Shown: positions 42,546-51,475 of the stretch, in pieces
How positions within the stretch are numbered: position 1 is the first letter of the stretch
Layout: each line of letters begins with the position of its first letter
Assembly: GCA_002842205.1 (NCBI GenBank)
Contig: PHCI01000002.1
Span: forward strand, 1 to 64,000
DNA length: 64,000 nt
DNA from: Betaproteobacteria bacterium HGW-Betaproteobacteria-3
GTDB taxonomy: Bacteria; Pseudomonadota; Gammaproteobacteria; Burkholderiales; Burkholderiaceae_C
Direction: 5' to 3'
Notes under the pieces: model-generated
What the model was told of the DNA's origin: nothing
The model's input: only the letters and a program-made list of their open reading frames with translations
Database searches by the model: none
Made by a program: the position numbers and the translations under genes

Positions 42546-42615
42546 TTTCTCAAGGTGGCGACCGAAACGGTCGGCTACGGTGGACCCATCAACCACAAGC
42601 GATGGAGACACACCG

Positions 42616-44274
42616 ATGCGCATCCTGCTGATCCACCCGAACTACCACTCCGGCGGCGCCGAGATCGCGGGCAACTGGCCACCGGCCTGGGTGGCTTACC
42701 TCACCGGCTACCTCAAGGCAGGTGGGTACCACGACGTGCTGTTCGTGGACGCCATGACGCATCACCTCAGCGATGACGAGGTGCGTGCGCGCATCGCGCA
42801 GATCCAGCCCGACATCGTGGGCTGCACCGCCATCACGCCCGCCATTTACAAGGCCGAGCGGCTGCTGCAGGTGGCCAAGGAGGTGAACCCGGCCATCGTC
42901 ACGGTGCTGGGCGGCATCCACGGCACCTTCATGTACCCGCAGGTGCTCAAGGAGGCCCCGTGGATCGACGCCATCGTGCGCGGTGAGGGCGAGCAGGTGT
43001 TCCTGAATTTCGTGCAGGCTGTGGACACCGGCCGTTGGGCGCAAGACCGCCACAGCGTGCGCGGCATTGCGTTCCTGGCCGAAGGCCAGGTGGTGGCCAC
43101 GGCGGCCGAGCCGCCCATTCAGGACCTGGACCGCATCACGCCTGACTGGGGCATTCTGGAGTGGGACAAGTACATCTACATCCCGATGGGCCGACGCGTG
43201 GCGATTCCCAACTTCGCGCGTGGCTGCCCGTTCACCTGCACGTTCTGCAGCCAATGGAAGTTCTGGCGTGACTACCGCATCCGCGACCCGATCAAGGTGG
43301 TGGACGAGATTGAGAGCCTGGTGCGCGACCACGATGTCGGCTTTTTCATCCTCGCCGACGAAGAGCCCACCATCCATCGCAAGAAGTTCATCGCGTTCTG
43401 CGAAGAGCTGATCAAGCGCGACCTGCCGGTGCTGTGGGGCATCAACACCCGTGTGACCGACATCCTGCGCGACGAGAAGCTGTTGCCCATGTTCCGCAAG
43501 GCCGGGCTGATCCACGTGTCGCTGGGCACCGAAGCGGCGGCGCAACTCAAGCTGGACCGTTTCAACAAGGAAACCACGATCGCGCAGAACAAGAAGGCGA
43601 TCAAGTTGCTGCGCGACGCGGGCATCGTCACCGAGGCGCAGTTCATCGTCGGGCTCGAGAACGAAACCGCCGAGACGCTGGAAGAAACCTACCGCATGGC
43701 GCGCGACTGGAACCCCGACATGGCCAACTGGGCGATGTACACGCCCTGGCCGTTCAGCGACCTGTTCCAGGAGCTGGGCGACAAGGTCGAAGTGTTTGAC
43801 TTCGAGAAGTACAACTTCGTGACGCCGATCATGAAGCCCGAGGCGATGGACCGTGCCGAGCTGCTCGACCGCGTGATGAACAACTACCGCCGATTTTTCA
43901 TGAACAAGACCTTCTTTCAGTACCCCTGGACGCGGGACAAGCTGCGGCGCAAGTACCTCATGGGTTGCCTGAAGGCGTTCCTCAAGAGCGGCTTTCAGCG
44001 CACCTTCTATGACCTGGGGCGCGTGGGCTACACCGGACCGCAGAGCAAGAAGAAGGTGGACTTTGCGTTTGACGCCAGGCGCACCTTCGAGCGCCCGTCG
44101 CCCGAGGCCATGGCCGAGGCCGACGCGGGTTGGGTCACCATGCACGGACCCAAAATCGAGCACCGGCGGCGCCAGGGCGAACTCAACGCCGCCATGGCCA
44201 TCTCGGCCTGTGGTGGCGGTACCGAACAACTGGTCGAGGCGATGGCCGAACACGAGTCGGCGCCCGCATCATGA
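42616..44274 (+). CDS. bchE: anaerobic Mg-protoporphyrin IX monomethyl ester cyclase
   Basis: The 552-aa radical SAM enzyme forms the fifth ring of bacteriochlorophyll without oxygen, taking the oxygen atom from water. Residues 1-190 are a cobalamin-binding domain ([31 protein letters not shown]). The radical SAM cluster cysteines are C204, C208 and C211 in [20 protein letters not shown], followed by [17 protein letters not shown]. The C-terminal extension is the BchE type. ATG 42616 is the family start; an in-frame start at 42580 adds residues without similarity. The gene overlaps bchJ by 4 bp. Confidence 0.93.
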   Translation: MRILLIHPNYHSGGAEIAGNWPPAWVAYLTGYLKAGGYHDVLFVDAMTHHLSDDEVRARIAQIQPDIVGCTAITPAIYKAERLLQVAKEVNPAIVTVLGGIHGTFMYPQVLKEAPWIDAIVRGEGEQVFLNFVQAVDTGRWAQDRHSVRGIAFLAEGQVVATAAEPPIQDLDRITPDWGILEWDKYIYIPMGRRVAIPNFARGCPFTCTFCSQWKFWRDYRIRDPIKVVDEIESLVRDHDVGFFILADEEPTIHRKKFIAFCEELIKRDLPVLWGINTRVTDILRDEKLLPMFRKAGLIHVSLGTEAAAQLKLDRFNKETTIAQNKKAIKLLRDAGIVTEAQFIVGLENETAETLEETYRMARDWNPDMANWAMYTPWPFSDLFQELGDKVEVFDFEKYNFVTPIMKPEAMDRAELLDRVMNNYRRFFMNKTFFQYPWTRDKLRRKYLMGCLKAFLKSGFQRTFYDLGRVGYTGPQSKKKVDFAFDARRTFERPSPEAMAEADAGWVTMHGPKIEHRRRQGELNAAMAISACGGGTEQLVEAMAEHESAPAS

Positions 44275-44870
44275 CGCCGACGCTGGCGGGCGTGGGGCGC
44301 ATTGGCCCCAACGCCATCACCCGCGTGGCCGAGGTGCTGCCGTCATTTGTCGGCCAGCGTGAGGCCCGCGCGCTGTTCGAGCAGGCCGGCTTGGGTGCTT
44401 ACCTGACGGCTCCACCCGAGCATATGGTGGACGAGACCGAGGTCACGCGCCTGCACCGAGCGCTGCGTGCCCATTTGGGCACTGCGGTGGCGGGTGCGGT
44501 GGCGCGCGGCGCCGGGCGCAAGACCGCCGACTACCTGCTGGCCCACCGCATACCGAAGCCGGTGCAAGGGTTGCTGAAGCGGTTGCCTGCACCGCTGGCG
44601 GCCCGCGTGCTGCTGGCGGCCATCCGTCGACATGCGTGGACGTTCAGTGGCAGCGGCACCTTCACGGCGCAGGCAGGGCTGCCCGTGGTGCTCACGATCC
44701 GTGGCAACCCGCTGTGCAAGGGCGTGCTGGCCAGTGCGCCCGCGTGCGAGTTCTACGCCGCTACGTTCGAGCGGCTGTTTCAGGTGCTCGTGCACCCACA
44801 GGCGCGCGTGCGCGAGACGGCGTGCGAGGCGATGGGAGCTTCGCAGTGCCGGTTCGAGGTGACCTGGTAG
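44271..44870 (+). CDS. bchJ: BchJ, 4-vinyl reductase domain (V4R) protein of bacteriochlorophyll synthesis
   Basis: 199 aa with the BchJ pattern: [20 protein letters not shown] at the start, [17 protein letters not shown], then a V4R domain (about 120-199) with [20 protein letters not shown] and the C-terminal [15 protein letters not shown] cysteines. It was first named a vinyl reductase; later work in other phototrophs assigns the main reduction to other enzymes and sees BchJ as a substrate-delivery or helper protein. It is co-translated with bchE. Confidence 0.9.
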   Translation: MTPTLAGVGRIGPNAITRVAEVLPSFVGQREARALFEQAGLGAYLTAPPEHMVDETEVTRLHRALRAHLGTAVAGAVARGAGRKTADYLLAHRIPKPVQGLLKRLPAPLAARVLLAAIRRHAWTFSGSGTFTAQAGLPVVLTIRGNPLCKGVLASAPACEFYAATFERLFQVLVHPQARVRETACEAMGASQCRFEVTW

Positions 44871-44903
44871 GCCGCCACCACCGGGTCGGTCAGTGCACGT
44901 CGC

Positions 44904-45452
44904 TCAGGCTTTCTTGGGCAGCTCGAACACCAGGCAGGTGGTGGTGCCGTGCGCGTACAGCGTGCCGTCCGGCCCCACCAGGCGGGCCTCGGCCGTGGCC
45001 AACTGCCGGCCGCAATGCACCACCGTGCCGATGGCCCGCACGCGCGGCGCCTTGGCGGGGTTGATGGCGCGCACGAGGTTGATGCCCAACTCGGCCGTGG
45101 TGTAGCCGCGGCCGGGCGGCATCAGGGTGTGCACGGCGCAACCCAGCGCCGAGTCGAGCAGGGTGGCGTACCAGCCGCCGTGGATGCCGCCCATCGGGTT
45201 GAGGTGCGCGGGGCCGGGCGTTCCCTGGAACACGGCGCGGCCTTCGCTGACCTCGACGAGGATGAAATCCAGTGTCTTGCCGATGGGTGCGTAGGGGATT
45301 TCGCCGTTGCGCAAAGCCCGCATGACCTCCAGCCCCGTCTTGCCGGCGATCTGGTCGGGCCGTGCCACGCCGGCCCCGGGGCCGGCTTCCATGCGGGCGG
45401 CGATCTCGCGCTCTTCGGCCAGCCAGGTTTCAAGCACGTTGTTGTCGGACAT
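44904..45452 (-). CDS. PaaI-type hotdog-fold acyl-CoA thioesterase
   Basis: 182 aa. The hotdog core begins near residue 58 (GKTLDFILVEVSEGRAVFQG), with the active-site region LNPMGGIHGGWYATLLDSALG and the strand TTAELGINLVRAINP. These enzymes hydrolyse acyl- or aryl-CoA esters. The N-terminal 50 residues are an extra helical region also seen in many Burkholderiales members. It is divergent from a MarR gene across a TTGCAT-repeat operator, so that regulator probably controls it. A decayed copy lies at 41393-41550. Confidence 0.87.
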   Translation of the reverse strand: MSDNNVLETWLAEEREIAARMEAGPGAGVARPDQIAGKTGLEVMRALRNGEIPYAPIGKTLDFILVEVSEGRAVFQGTPGPAHLNPMGGIHGGWYATLLDSALGCAVHTLMPPGRGYTTAELGINLVRAINPAKAPRVRAIGTVVHCGRQLATAEARLVGPDGTLYAHGTTTCLVFELPKKA

Positions 45453-45474
45453 CGGGAACTCCGGAAAAATAAGA

Positions 45475-45495
45475 TTGCATATGCAACGGTTGCAT
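45475..45495. promoter_or_regulatory. TTGCAT palindrome, probable MarR operator
   Basis: TTGCATATGCAA (45475-45486) is a perfect 12-bp palindrome, and a third TTGCAT half-site follows at 45490-45495. They fill the 57-bp space between the divergent thioesterase and MarR genes. This symmetry is typical of MarR dimers. Confidence 0.65.
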
Positions 45496-45509
45496 CTACA
45501 ATAATCAAC

Positions 45510-45995
45510 ATGAACGCTGCTGTCAAGCCCGAACCTGTCGACCCGGCGACCCGCAAACCGCAGGGTTGTACCAACTTCAAGCTGCGCCAGCTGATGCGTC
45601 AGGTGGCGCAGCACTACGACGCCGAGGTGGGCAAGACGGGCCTCAAGACCACGCAGTACTCGCTGCTGTCGCATGTCTTCAAGCTCGGGCCGATCCGCCC
45701 GGTCGATCTGGCGCAGGCCATGCGGCTCGATGCCTCCACGCTCACGCGCAACCTGCGGCCGATGATCGACCACGGCTGGCTGGTGCAGGGCGAGGGTGCC
45801 GACGCGCGCAGCCGCCTCATCACCATCACCCCGGCCGGGCGTGAGAAACGCGTCGAGGCGCAACGCCACTGGAAGGTGGCGCAGGAGGCGCTGAACCGCA
45901 CGCTGGGCGTCGAGCGCGTGCTGGCCATCCACGCGCTGGTGGACGACAGCCTGGCGCTGCTGGGCGCCGCCACCGAAGGGGCCTCTCATGGTTGA
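45510..45995 (+). CDS. MarR-family transcriptional regulator
   Basis: 161 aa. The winged helix is clear: TTQYSLLSHVFKLGPIRPVD, then LAQAMRLDASTLTRNLRPMI and the wing GADARSRLITITPAGRE. MarR dimers usually repress a divergent gene and release DNA when a phenolic or acyl-CoA ligand binds. It lies 14 bp before an MFS gene and opposite a thioesterase gene, so both are likely targets. A fragment of a paralogue is at 41600. Confidence 0.9.
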   Translation: MNAAVKPEPVDPATRKPQGCTNFKLRQLMRQVAQHYDAEVGKTGLKTTQYSLLSHVFKLGPIRPVDLAQAMRLDASTLTRNLRPMIDHGWLVQGEGADARSRLITITPAGREKRVEAQRHWKVAQEALNRTLGVERVLAIHALVDDSLALLGAATEGASHG

Positions 45996-46009
45996 CGAAG
46001 GGGCGTCCC

Positions 46010-47242
46010 ATGACTGATTCAAACCGGGCTGCACCTGTCCGCCTGGCCCTGTGGCTCGTGCTGCTGGCCGCCGCCGGCATGTTCGCCCTGACGATGGGCA
46101 CACGCCAGACCATGGGCCTGTTCCTGGGGCCGCTCAACACTGCGACCGGCCTGGGCATCGGCAGCATCAGCCTCGCGTTTGCATTCGGTCAGCTGTGGTG
46201 GGGCCTCACGCAGCCGTTCGCCGGCGCCGTGGCCGACCGCATCGGCACCGGCCGCGTGCTGTTGCTGGGATGCGCGCTGGTGGCGCTGGGCACCTTCATC
46301 ACGCCATACATGACAACGACGGCGGGGCTGATCTTCGCCATCGGCATCCTGTCGGCGGGTGGTGCGGGCATGGCGGGGCCTTCGGTGCTCATGGCCGCCA
46401 CCACACGGCTGGTGCCCGCTGAAAAGCGCGGCATCGCCAGCGGCGTGGTCAACGCCGGTGGGTCGTTCGGACAGTTCGTGATGGCGCCGGTGGCCGGCGC
46501 GCTCATGGCCGGTGTGGGTTGGGCCAACGCGATGCAGGTGCTGGGGCTGATCGTGCTGCTCGCATTGCCGGCGGCGCTGGTGCTCAAGGGCAACTCGGCG
46601 CAGGCGGCAGCGCCGGGAGCCCGAAAAAACCTCACCGTGCGCGAGGCGTTGCGCGAGGCGTTGCAGTTGCCCAGCTTCTGGCTGCTGGCGGGTGGCTTCT
46701 TCGTCTGCGGCTTCCATGTGGCGTTTTTGGCCACGCACCTGCCGGGCGTGGTGGCGTCGTGCGGGCTGTCGCCGCAGGTGGCGGCCTGGGCACTGGCGTT
46801 GCTGGGGTTGTTCAACATCGTGGGCAGCGTGGGCATCGGCTGGGCGGTGGGGCGCTGGCGCATGAAGTCGCTGCTGTCGCTGATCTACGCGGTGCGAGGG
46901 CTGGCCGTGCTGCTGTTTGTGCTGGCACCCAAGACCGAGTTCGTCCTGCTGGCGTTTGCCGCCGTGATGGGCGTCACCTTTCTGTCCACCGTGCCGCCCA
47001 CTGCAGGGCTGGTGGCCAAGTTCTTCGGCCCGGCGAACATGGCCATGCTGTTTGGCGTGGTGATGCTCACCCACCAGGTTGGCGGCTTTCTGGGCGCCTG
47101 GCTGGGCGGCAAGGTGTTTGAAGCCAACGGCAACTACAACTGGATCTGGTACATCGACATCGTGCTGGCGGTGGGGGCGGCGCTGATCCACCTGCCGATC
47201 CGCGAGGCGAAACTGCCCGCGCGCAAGGCGGCCAACGCGTGA
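46010..47242 (+). CDS. MFS transporter
   Basis: 410 aa with 12 predicted membrane segments. The conserved cytoplasmic loop between segments 2 and 3 is recognisable as GAVADRIGTGRVLLLG, and RQTMGLFLGPLNTATG lies after segment 1, as in the oxalate/formate-antiporter-like MFS group. The start ATG 46010 follows the MarR stop by 14 bp, so co-transcription is likely. Substrate unknown; a carboxylate or drug is possible. Confidence 0.88.
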   Translation: MTDSNRAAPVRLALWLVLLAAAGMFALTMGTRQTMGLFLGPLNTATGLGIGSISLAFAFGQLWWGLTQPFAGAVADRIGTGRVLLLGCALVALGTFITPYMTTTAGLIFAIGILSAGGAGMAGPSVLMAATTRLVPAEKRGIASGVVNAGGSFGQFVMAPVAGALMAGVGWANAMQVLGLIVLLALPAALVLKGNSAQAAAPGARKNLTVREALREALQLPSFWLLAGGFFVCGFHVAFLATHLPGVVASCGLSPQVAAWALALLGLFNIVGSVGIGWAVGRWRMKSLLSLIYAVRGLAVLLFVLAPKTEFVLLAFAAVMGVTFLSTVPPTAGLVAKFFGPANMAMLFGVVMLTHQVGGFLGAWLGGKVFEANGNYNWIWYIDIVLAVGAALIHLPIREAKLPARKAANA

Positions 47243-48639
47243 GCACCGCACTCGACCACCGTACGCGCCGGTTGCTTGACGCCCCCATCGGCCGCACGCT
47301 GCTGAGGCTGGGCGCGCCCAACGTGCTGGTGATGCTGGCGCAGGCGGCCGCAGGGCTGATCGAGACGTATTTCATCGGCAAGCTGGGCACCGACGCGCTG
47401 GCTGGCATGGCGCTGGTGTTTCCGCTGGTGATGCTGATGCAGATGACCTCGGCCGGCGCCATGGGCGGCGGTATCGCGTCGGCCATCGCGCGGGCGCTGG
47501 GCGCACGCCGCCGTGCCGATGCGGATGCATTGGCACTGCATGCGGTGCTGATCGCGCTGGGCTTTGGGCTGACCTTCACCGTGGCGTTGCTGACGGGTGG
47601 GCGCTGGTTATACGCGCAGATGGGCGGCGCTGGCGCGTCGCTGGAGGCCGCGCTGGTCTATTCGAACTGGGTGTTTGCGGGTGCGGTGCTGGTGTGGCTG
47701 TTCAACTCGCTCGCTGCTGCGATACGCGGCACAGGCAACATGGCGCTGCCGGCGATGGTCACCATCGTGGGTACGGTGTTGCTGGTGCCGCTGTCGCCGC
47801 TCTTGATCTTCGGCTGGGGGCCGGTGCCGGCGCTGGGCATTGCGGGCGGCGCGATCGCGCTGCTGTTGTACTACGTGGGCGGCACGCTGGCCCTGCTGGT
47901 GTATTTGAAGTCGCCGCGCAGCCTGCTGCAACCCAGGCTCAGAGGGTTCGCGCCCCGCTGGGCGCTGTTCAGCGACATCCTGCGCGTCGGCATCGTCGGG
48001 TCGATCTCTACCGTCGCCACCAACCTGTCCATTGGCATCGCCACCGCGCTGGTGGGCGGGTTTGGCGCGGCGGCAATTGCCGGCTACGGCACGGCGTCGC
48101 GGCTCGAATACCTGTTAGTGCCGCTGGTGTTTGGCATCGGTGGTCCGTTGGTGGCCATGGTGGGCACCTGCATCGGCGCGGGCCAGCGCGAGCGCGCGCT
48201 CAAGGCCACCTGGATCGGCGCGGCGCTCGCGTTCGGCGTGACCGAAGCGATTGGCCTGGCCGCGGCGATCTGGCCCTATGCGTGGCTCACGCTGTTCGAC
48301 ACCGACCCGGCCATGCTCGACGCGGGTGCGCGCTACCTGCGGCGGGTGGGGCCGTTCTATGGTTTCTTCGGCCTCGGACTGGTGCTGTACTTTGCGTCGC
48401 AGGGCGCCGGTCGGCTGCTGTGGCCGGTGCTGGGCAACCTGGCGCGGCTGGTGGTGGCGGCGGGCGGCGGTTGGCTGGCCATCCGCTGGGGCGGCGGGCT
48501 CAACCACGTGTTCGCAGCGCAGGCGGGTGCGCTGGTGGTCTATGGCGCGGTCATTGCGTCGGCGATTGCAGGTGGTGCGTGGTTTGGTCGCGTGGGGTGG
48601 CCACAATCGACGCGGCGCCTGCTGCAGCGCGTGGGTTGA
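47239..48639 (+). CDS. MATE-family efflux transporter
   Basis: 466 aa with 12 predicted membrane segments in two related halves, starting LGAPNVLVMLAQAAAGLIET and YFIGKLGTDALAGMALVFPL, typical of MATE exporters driven by Na+ or H+. The second half has ISTVATNLSIGIATALVGGF and GTASRLEYLLVPLVFGIGGP. It starts at GTG 47239, overlapping the MFS stop by 4 bp, so it belongs to the MarR-MFS-MATE transcription unit. That suggests a multidrug-type response. Confidence 0.9.
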   Translation: MSTALDHRTRRLLDAPIGRTLLRLGAPNVLVMLAQAAAGLIETYFIGKLGTDALAGMALVFPLVMLMQMTSAGAMGGGIASAIARALGARRRADADALALHAVLIALGFGLTFTVALLTGGRWLYAQMGGAGASLEAALVYSNWVFAGAVLVWLFNSLAAAIRGTGNMALPAMVTIVGTVLLVPLSPLLIFGWGPVPALGIAGGAIALLLYYVGGTLALLVYLKSPRSLLQPRLRGFAPRWALFSDILRVGIVGSISTVATNLSIGIATALVGGFGAAAIAGYGTASRLEYLLVPLVFGIGGPLVAMVGTCIGAGQRERALKATWIGAALAFGVTEAIGLAAAIWPYAWLTLFDTDPAMLDAGARYLRRVGPFYGFFGLGLVLYFASQGAGRLLWPVLGNLARLVVAAGGGWLAIRWGGGLNHVFAAQAGALVVYGAVIASAIAGGAWFGRVGWPQSTRRLLQRVG

Positions 48640-48650
48640 ACGCGGCTCAA

Positions 48651-48722
48651 CGACACCGGCACGGTGAGCACTGGGACGACACCGGCACGGTGTAGCACTG
48701 GGACTACACCGGCACGGTGTAG
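48651..48722. repeat. triplicated 27-bp hairpin unit between converging genes
   Basis: Units start at 48651, 48677 and 48704 (26, 27 and a partial unit): ACACCGGCACGGTGTAG, each able to fold CTACACCG-GCA-CGGTGTAG, joined by CACTGGGA. The third unit contains the last codons and stop of the SDR gene. The stem-loops could end transcription from both sides. Confidence 0.85.
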
Positions 48723-49498
48723 TTCAGCGTCATGCGCCCGCCATCGACCACCACGATCTCGCCCGTGACATAGCTCGCCGCGTCGCTGGCCAGCCAGGCC
48801 ACCACGTCGGCAATTTCAGACGGCTCGCCCAGCCGCTTCATGGGGGTGCGGCTCAGGATGCGGGCCTTGGCTTCTTCGCTGGTCAGAACGGCTTTCATGG
48901 CCAGTTCGGTGGCGATGGTGCCGGGCGCGACGGCATTGACGCGGATGCCCTGGTCGGCCAGCGCCAGCGCCATCACACGCGTGAGCTGGTTGATGCCGCC
49001 CTTGCTGACGTTGTAGCTGGAGATGCTGGGAATGGTCAGGACCGCATTGACCGAACTCATGTTGACGATGTTGCCGCCACCGGTCTTGACCATCTCGCGC
49101 GCCACGGCCTGCCCAACCAGGAATGAGCCCTTGAGGTTGACGCGCAGCACGGCGTCAAAGTCGGCCTCGGTCACGTCCAGAAAATCGGCCGCCTTGAAGA
49201 TGCCGGCGTTGTTGACGAGCACATCAATGCGGCCGTGCCGCGCCATGCACTGGGCCACCAGTGCGTCCACCTGGGCCTTGTCGCCCACATCGCAATGGAG
49301 GTAGTCGGCGCCAAGCTCGCTGGCCAGCGCCTGGCCCCGCGCGTCGGCCACGTCGGTGATCACGACTTTGGCGCCTTCGCGTGCAAAGCGCCGCGCGCAG
49401 GCCTCGCCGATGCCTTGTGCCGCGCCCGTGACGAGGGCGACACGGTCTTGCAGGCCAAAGCTCACCTGGACTGAATTTTTATAAGAAATCGCGCTCAT
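48704..49498 (-). CDS. SDR-family dehydrogenase, probable sugar 1-dehydrogenase
   Basis: 264 aa, classical SDR: cofactor motif TGAAQGIG (about residue 24), NNAG (about 94-97), catalytic Ser in NMSSVNA, and Y-x3-K in SSYNVSKGG. Cofactor specificity favours NAD because an aspartate (ITDVADARG) follows strand 2. Upstream of a dehydratase of sugar acids and near a sugar importer it probably oxidises an aldose to its lactone. A general SDR of the 3-oxoacyl-ACP-reductase type is the alternative. The ATG directly abuts a family A repeat whose GGCGGGG serves as the only ribosome-binding-like sequence. Confidence 0.83.
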   Translation of the reverse strand: MSAISYKNSVQVSFGLQDRVALVTGAAQGIGEACARRFAREGAKVVITDVADARGQALASELGADYLHCDVGDKAQVDALVAQCMARHGRIDVLVNNAGIFKAADFLDVTEADFDAVLRVNLKGSFLVGQAVAREMVKTGGGNIVNMSSVNAVLTIPSISSYNVSKGGINQLTRVMALALADQGIRVNAVAPGTIATELAMKAVLTSEEAKARILSRTPMKRLGEPSEIADVVAWLASDAASYVTGEIVVVDGGRMTLNYTVPV

Positions 49499-49545
49499 GT
49501 CCCCGCCAAATGGTGATAGTTTGCTATTGAAAATATATTGAATGA
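49496..49545. repeat. dispersed repeat family A, copy 7, at the SDR start codon
   Basis: In reverse orientation: TCCCCGCCAAATGGTGATAG, TTTGCTATTGAAAATA. It touches the SDR start (49498) and occupies nearly half of the gap to the dehydratase gene. Confidence 0.8.
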
Positions 49546-49610
49546 AGGGCCAACGGGTTCACGCCCCCGGCCAGTGCCCGACCCGATTGTCGCTGCCTGG
49601 TGCCTGCCGC

Positions 49611-51347
49611 TCAATGGTTGTCGCGCGGCACGAAAGCGCCGCGCTGGCCCACCAGAAAGTCCAGGTCCACGCCTTCGTCGGCCTGCAGCACGTGGTCCAC
49701 ATAAAGCTTCCAGTAACCCGACGCCAGCGGGGGTGGCGGCGCCGTCCACCGGGCCAGGCGCGCGGCGAGTTCGGCGTCGCTGATGTGCAGGTGCAGCCTG
49801 CGGTTGGGCACGTCGAGCTCGATCACGTCGCCGTTTTGCACCACCGCCAGCGGGCCGCCCGCGGCCGCCTCGGGCGTGGTGTGCAGCACCACGGTGCCGT
49901 AGGCGGTGCCGCTCATGCGGGCGTCGCTGATGCGGACCATGTCGGTGATGCCCTTCTTCAGCACTTTGGGTGGCAGCGGCATGTTGCCCACCTCGGCCAT
50001 GCCGGGGTAGCCCTTGGGGCCGCAGTTCTTGAGCACGAGGATGCAGGTTTCGTCCACGTCCAGGTTGTCGTCGTCGATGCGGGTGTGAAAGTCCTCGATG
50101 TTCTCGAACACCACCGCGCGGCCCTTGTGCACCATGAGTGACGGCGTGGCGGCGCTGGGCTTGATGACCGCGCCGCGCGGTGCAAGGTTGCCGCGCAGGA
50201 TGGCGATGCCGGCCTTTTCCTTGAAAGGCTGGTCAAAGGATTTGATGACGCGAGGGTCGTAATTTTGCGCGTCGGCGATGTTTTCGCCCACGGTCTTGCC
50301 GCTGGCGGTGACGATGTCGGTGTGCAGCAGGTGGCGGATTTCCTTCATCACCACGGGCAGGCCACCGGCGTAGCAAAAGTCTTCCATCAGGTGCTCGCCC
50401 GAAGGTTGCAGGTTCACGAGGCAGGGCAGTTCGCTGGCCAGTTTCTCAAAATCGTCCACCGTGAGCTTCAGACCCAGGCGCCCGGCGATGGCGATCAGGT
50501 GAATCACGGCGTTGGTGGAGCCGCCAATGGCGGCCAGGGTCTTGATGGCGTTTTCGAACGCCTCGCGCGTGAGCACCTTGCCGATGGTCTGGTCACTGTG
50601 CACCATCTCCACGATGCGGCGGCCCGCGTTGCGTGCCAGCACGTTGCGGCGGCCGTCCACCGCCGGGTAGGCCGCGTTGCCGGGCAGGCCGATGCCCAGC
50701 GCCTCGACCATGCTGGCCATGGTGGACGCGGTGCCCATGGTCATGCAGTGGCCGTGGCTGCGGTGCATGCAGCTTTCGGCTTCAAAGAAATCGGCCAGCT
50801 TCAGGGTACCGGCGCGCACCTGCTCGCTCATGCTCCACACGCCGGTGCCCGACCCCAACTCCTGACCGCGCCACTTGCCGTTGAGCATGGGCCCGCCACT
50901 GACGCCAATGGTGGGCAGGTTGACGCTGGCCGCGCCCATCAGCAGCGATGGCGTGGTCTTGTCGCAACCCATGAGCAGCACCACACCATCAACCGGGTTG
51001 CCGCGGATGCTTTCCTCGACGTCCATGGACGCGAGGTTGCGGTACAGCATGGCCGTCGGGCGCAGCAGGGTTTCGCCCAGCGACATCACGGGAAATTCGA
51101 GCGGGAAGCCGCCCGCTTCGTAAACACCGATCTTGACCTGTTCGGCCAGTGTGCGGAAGTGGCTGTTGCAGGGCGTGAGTTCGCTGAAGGTGTTGCAGAT
51201 GCCGATGACCGGGCGGCCGTCGAACTGGTCGTGCGGGACGCCCTTGCCCTTCATCCAGCTGCGGTAGGCAAAGCCGTCGCGGTCCTGGCGGCCGAACCAT
51301 TGTTGCGAGCGGAGTTCTTCGGGTTTTTTCTTGGGCGTGGAGGACAT
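49611..51347 (-). CDS. IlvD/EDD-family sugar-acid dehydratase
   Basis: 578 aa. Iron-sulfur cysteines and active site are visible in GICNTFSELTPCNSHF, LLMGCDKTTPSLLMG and SHGHCMTMGTASTMA; the C-terminal swivel has ARMSGTAYGTVVLH. The start PKKKPEELRSQQWFGRQD is that of the pentonate/hexonate dehydratase branch (arabinonate, xylonate, galactonate) and not of IlvD or Edd. It would turn an aldonic acid into the 2-keto-3-deoxy acid. It lies in line with the SDR gene and divergent from the hydroxyacid dehydrogenase. The exact sugar is not readable. Confidence 0.88.
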   Translation of the reverse strand: MSSTPKKKPEELRSQQWFGRQDRDGFAYRSWMKGKGVPHDQFDGRPVIGICNTFSELTPCNSHFRTLAEQVKIGVYEAGGFPLEFPVMSLGETLLRPTAMLYRNLASMDVEESIRGNPVDGVVLLMGCDKTTPSLLMGAASVNLPTIGVSGGPMLNGKWRGQELGSGTGVWSMSEQVRAGTLKLADFFEAESCMHRSHGHCMTMGTASTMASMVEALGIGLPGNAAYPAVDGRRNVLARNAGRRIVEMVHSDQTIGKVLTREAFENAIKTLAAIGGSTNAVIHLIAIAGRLGLKLTVDDFEKLASELPCLVNLQPSGEHLMEDFCYAGGLPVVMKEIRHLLHTDIVTASGKTVGENIADAQNYDPRVIKSFDQPFKEKAGIAILRGNLAPRGAVIKPSAATPSLMVHKGRAVVFENIEDFHTRIDDDNLDVDETCILVLKNCGPKGYPGMAEVGNMPLPPKVLKKGITDMVRISDARMSGTAYGTVVLHTTPEAAAGGPLAVVQNGDVIELDVPNRRLHLHISDAELAARLARWTAPPPPLASGYWKLYVDHVLQADEGVDLDFLVGQRGAFVPRDNH

Positions 51348-51475
51348 GGTGGAAAGGAGTGAGGTGGAGGGTAGCGGGTTTACGCGCCATGGCAGGACAT
51401 GCTATGGTAATACGATAAGGCCCGATGGTGCAGCGCCACGGGGTACGCGCTTTCCCTGAACGACTGGAGTCTGAA

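Noticed and set aside
42540-42581. A complete sigma70 promoter for bchE
   Set aside because: TTGACA is good, but no acceptable -10 box lies 16-18 bp further on; only the -35 and the regulator sites are claimed.
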